Source: Rhodeus uyekii (lineage: Eukaryota > Chordata > Actinopteri > Cypriniformes > Acheilognathidae). Taken from it: a stretch of 64,000 nucleotides of DNA. Below the pieces are notes generated by a model that had not been told where the DNA came from, did not search any database, and saw only the letters and a list, made by a program, of their open reading frames with translations. Shown one piece after another: positions 60,980 through 64,000 of the stretch. Made by a program: the position numbers and the translations under genes. Each line of letters starts with the position of its first letter. Positions within the stretch are counted from its first letter, which is position 1. The stretch lies in the NCBI GenBank assembly GCA_037043235.1, contig JAWRVZ010000040.1, positions 3,556,501 to 3,620,500 on the forward strand, given 5' to 3'.

Positions 60980-63188
60980 TTAATATTTAGTGCTTTAATA
61001 TTAATATTAGTTTTAGTGTGTTGAATGTTCTTCGTTAATTTGGAACATAAAGTCCACACTGGATGTTTAGTAACTTCTGGCTATTTTGCAACTAACTCCT
61101 AACTCATCTATTCTTACAAATTATTATTATTATTTATTTATTTTTTTTAATGAATGTATCCAATTAAATAACTTCTCCCCTTGCAATGGAATCTTTTATC
61201 TTCTCTGATGAACATTGCAACTAGGCAAAATTGTAACATGGTTCAACCACCCCCATTCACCAACAACATTTTTGCTTCATAAAATTAAACTTTTAAAATA
61301 AAATATGTGGCACATGCCTAACAACTCCCTTGAGTTTTTTACTGTATTCACAATATATCATAGGCTGGTACTTTGTTTTCATGATTACAATATTAGTTAT
61401 TTTAATACTATAATAATATAGCCTATCATTGTTTTTCTCTTCTTTTTTTCTCCTTTCAAAGGGGATCTCTGTAACCACCCATAATTTGTAGAATTGATGT
61501 GTAGAAAATGTTAAGCTGGTTGAGTATTTTTGGGTTCTCTTTTGGGTTCAGGGGCCGGTGAGGCATTTTGTGTTTTGCTTGACCTCAACTTAAAATATAA
61601 ACTCAGCAGAACTTCAAAGACTGGTCAGGCAGTTCACAGGGCAGATGTAGCAGTTGGTACGGTACATGGAGGTTTGCCATAAAACCAGCGAAAACATGTG
61701 AACTGATGACTTAACCACAGCAATAATAGGTTGTCCAAAAGTAAGAAGATAACTTAACGACTGCATATATCTAGCTCTTTAGTATGTTAATTCACAGACT
61801 CCATATATTTAGCTCTTTAGTATGTTAATTCTCAGTGAAGTGTTTGAAGTTATTAACCTATGCATAATTAGTATTATATTTTTTATTCAATTAACATATT
61901 TGCTTGCACCCTTGAAGGAAACATTATCCTTCACATACTTCACCTTGCATAACATCTATTGGTTTTGCCTGTGTAAAAGTTGCCAAAGGAAACTCAGTGG
62001 GCGTCCAAGCTACTGTTTCCTCCTAACATATGCTTCACCTGCCAAAAAGAACAAGTTGTAGGGTCTAAAAGCTCTTCAGGCTTGTATGCAACTGTTATGT
62101 TTGGCTGTGTGGTCAGTGCACAATCTTTAGATCCTTTTCCTCCACCCCACATGGCCTTTGACCTGATGGGATAGTGGGGTGACTCTATTTTCAATCTTGA
62201 GAACATTAATGTGTACTTGCTGAATATTTTTGATTTGTTTTCTTTAAGATCAGGACATCAAGCACATGTAAGCAGTAAATCAAAACAAATACCAACTCAG
62301 AGTGGATTCTGTGAAGGGTGTAGTTTTGATTCTTTGTCATTCATTAAAGGCTCCCGCAGACTGAAAGCTCTCTCTCTCTCACTGTTCTTTTCATTATGCT
62401 CCCAGTGGCCAATTTAAATCTTCACTGCCAGAGGTCTGAATTCATGTGGATTACGATTATTCAGTTTGACATCTGAAAAGCGAAGTGACATCTGTCACGA
62501 ATGCGTCATTAACTGAAAAGTTTACCCACAAATTAAACTAATTATGTCATCCTTCTACCCTTCTTCATGTGGTTCCAAACCTGTATGACTTTTTTCTGTG
62601 TAACAAAAATGGAGACAACATAAATCTTTTCTTTGAACCTGGTCTTTTGCTTGTAATGAAATTGAAGGGGGATCCAGTCTGAGTTGCAAAATGACACACA
62701 CACACAAAAACATTATAAAAACTGTCATAAAATGTAATAATGTCTGTGTTAACTATAATTGTTAACAAAAACTATTTAAAATATTTTTTTGTTTGGATAA
62801 AGCTTCTTTTTTTACTTTATGAAACTACTTACTAACAAAAATTTGAAATGTTGCTTTGGCAGCTAATTGAAATGAAGTACAAAAATGGCTAAAACAAGTT
62901 TATTTTCTTATAAAACAAATTTCAACAAGTGCTTTACAAAACAAAAATAAAACCAAACATAGCACAATTAACCAGAACTAAATAAAATACCAGAGTTCTG
63001 TTCATTTAAACTAAAACTGAAATAAGCGTTAAAATTAATAATATTATTTATATTATTAAGCTATATTTAATAATAAAAATAGAATGATATAAGCTAAAAA
63101 ATATAAAAGACAAAATTACTTTGACAATAAAGTGAAATAGAAAGTAGCTAAAAGTAGTTGGGGACTTAATATTGATCAATATTATTAA
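60980..63188. other. intron, no feature seen
   Basis: AT-rich septin-9 intron. No septin exon (the next would carry YPQKEFDE-like residues) and no bounded repeat was recognised. Confidence 0.5.
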
Positions 63189-63311
63189 TTGGCTTGTTCT
63201 TCTGGAGCTGCTATACAGCTAAAACAAACTTTGTTGCATTATTTTTCTGTTATCTCTGTAAAGCTGCTTTGAGACAATTTATATAGTAAAAAGCTCTATA
63301 TAAATGTGACT
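63189..63311 (+). mobile_element. degenerate L2 3'-tail fragment
   Basis: tgttcttctggagctgct, aaacaaactttgttgcatt, gtaaagctgctttgagacaa and agctctatataaatgtgac match the L2 tail with many changes. An old fragment on the + strand. Confidence 0.75.
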
Positions 63312-63314
63312 AAT

Positions 63315-63329
63315 ACAGTAATACCTCGG
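63315..63329 (+). mobile_element. family C terminus cut by an LTR element
   Basis: cagtaatacctcgg is the first 14-15 bp of the family C terminus, after TA. It is broken exactly where the LTR at 63330 begins; the rest of the element would lie beyond 64000. Confidence 0.6.
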
Positions 63330-63749
63330 TGTCATAACGGAAGACTCAAACACAGAGTGAGTTGAAAAGATTTATTATCGGCAGGACACAAGACAGTAGA
63401 TGGTTGCAGTGCAGTGAATGGCAGGGTAATTAGAGGCAATGGACAACAAAGAGTCTTAACTGAGTGAAGCGGAGACGAAGACAAACGAAGGCAAACTCGG
63501 GATGAAACAGGATGGCTTGGAGGAATGTCGAGGAGAATGGTTCGTGGAAGGCTCGGATAAAAAGTCTCAGAGTGGTAGCGCTGAGAGAGTCCGGGTAACA
63601 GTGATGAGACCAGACACTGAGTGCAGAGTGAGTGCTGGCTTTATAGTGTGGGGGTGATTAGCGACAGGTGTCAGTATTCAGGTGACAGGGATTGTGTGGG
63701 AGGAGTGAAGGAGGAGTCTGGTGCCGTGGGCGTGGCTGAGTCCGTTACA
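63330..63749 (-). mobile_element. 3' LTR of a Ty3/gypsy element
   Basis: On the minus strand it runs from TGTAACGGACTCAGCC (63749) to CTTCCGTTATGACA (63330), 420 bp, TG...CA. The polypurine tract gtggggagggggata abuts its upstream edge (63764-63750). A TATAAA box is at 63645-63640 and an AATAAA signal lies near its end (about 63375). The remainder of the retrotransposon lies beyond the window. Confidence 0.85.
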
Positions 63750-64000
63750 GTATCCCCCTCCCCACGGGCAGCTCCGGAGGACCGTAGCGGGCGACGACGA
63801 GGACGGCCTCGGCCCCGAGGCGCCGGTCGGTCGGGATGGGCAGTGTGGAAATCTTGCAGGAGGGTCGGGTCCAAGATGTCGTCCCGGGTTACCCAGCACC
63901 GTTCCTCGGGGCCATATCCCTCCCAGTCGACCAGATACTGCAGCTGGCCGCCTCGTCGCCGCGAATCCAGGATCTCGTGCACTCGGTAGATGTTGAGGTC
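63671..64000 (-). CDS. gypsy integrase C terminus with chromodomain, partial
   Basis: An open frame entering from the window edge: DLNIYRVHEILDSRRRGGQL, then QYLVDWEGYGPEERCWVTRD, then DILDPTLLQDFHTAHPDRP. This is the chromodomain (aromatic cage Tyr/Trp/Tyr, YLVDWEGYG..) at the end of chromovirus-type Ty3/gypsy integrases, which binds chromatin to direct integration. It is followed by a basic RGRGRPRRRP tail and a Ser/Thr/Pro-rich end, with the stop inside the LTR. One change from the usual pattern is Cys-Trp where Ser-Trp is common (ERCWV). Protease, RT and integrase core would lie right of 64000. No break is visible in this part. Confidence 0.9.
   Translation of the reverse strand, partial: DLNIYRVHEILDSRRRGGQLQYLVDWEGYGPEERCWVTRDDILDPTLLQDFHTAHPDRPAPRGRGRPRRRPLRSSGAARGEGDTVTDSATPTAPDSSFTPPTQSLSPEY

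Overview
This is vertebrate, almost certainly teleost, genomic DNA. It is an AT-rich intronic landscape with long dinucleotide microsatellites and many fish-type transposons: L2 and Rex1-like LINEs, 5S-rRNA- and tRNA-derived SINEs, hAT, Tc1/mariner-pogo-like and Harbinger-like DNA elements, and Ty3/gypsy LTR elements. The L2 3' tails and the 5S-derived SINE would fit an otophysan fish (carp, characin or catfish lineage); that placement is inference.

The only cellular gene I can support is a septin-9 orthologue on the + strand, running through the whole window and continuing past both ends. Seven coding exons were placed by splice sites, reading phase and protein similarity: 2027-2288, 3224-3573, 33200-33373, 41344-41472, 41566-41647, 41828-41965 and 52021-52138. 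All junction phases agree. The first two encode the disordered N-terminal part of the long isoforms. The third carries an internal ATG matching the start of a known short isoform. The rest encode the GTPase domain through the G1 (GQSGLGKS), G3 (DTPG) and G4 (AKSD) motifs. Two candidate alternative first exons lie in the 29.6-kb intron: 32384-32489, with a TATA box, and about 13700-13924.

Most other content is transposons nested in septin introns. At 14318-23246 an old hAT encloses a mariner-like relic, which encloses a second hAT, which encloses a nearly full-length L2, which encloses a 537-bp hAT with a perfect 8-bp target duplication. At 44850-50916 a 1-kb TA-flanked element is split by a Rex1-like LINE and by two hATs lying side by side at the same 8-bp target; one of these contains a third hAT. 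At 37968-39762 a Harbinger-like element abuts a hAT that contains another small element. Two L2 copies in tandem (52829-60979) fill the last intron. Gypsy sequence lies at 676-1419, 25555-26630 and 63330-64000; the last includes the end of a chromodomain integrase.

I found no CRISPR array, operon, rRNA gene or tRNA gene, and no convincing new multi-gene system. The most useful observations are the short-isoform septin promoter, the order of nested insertions, a short transposase remnant with a PCNA-binding-like motif, and the birth of a microsatellite inside a transposon family.
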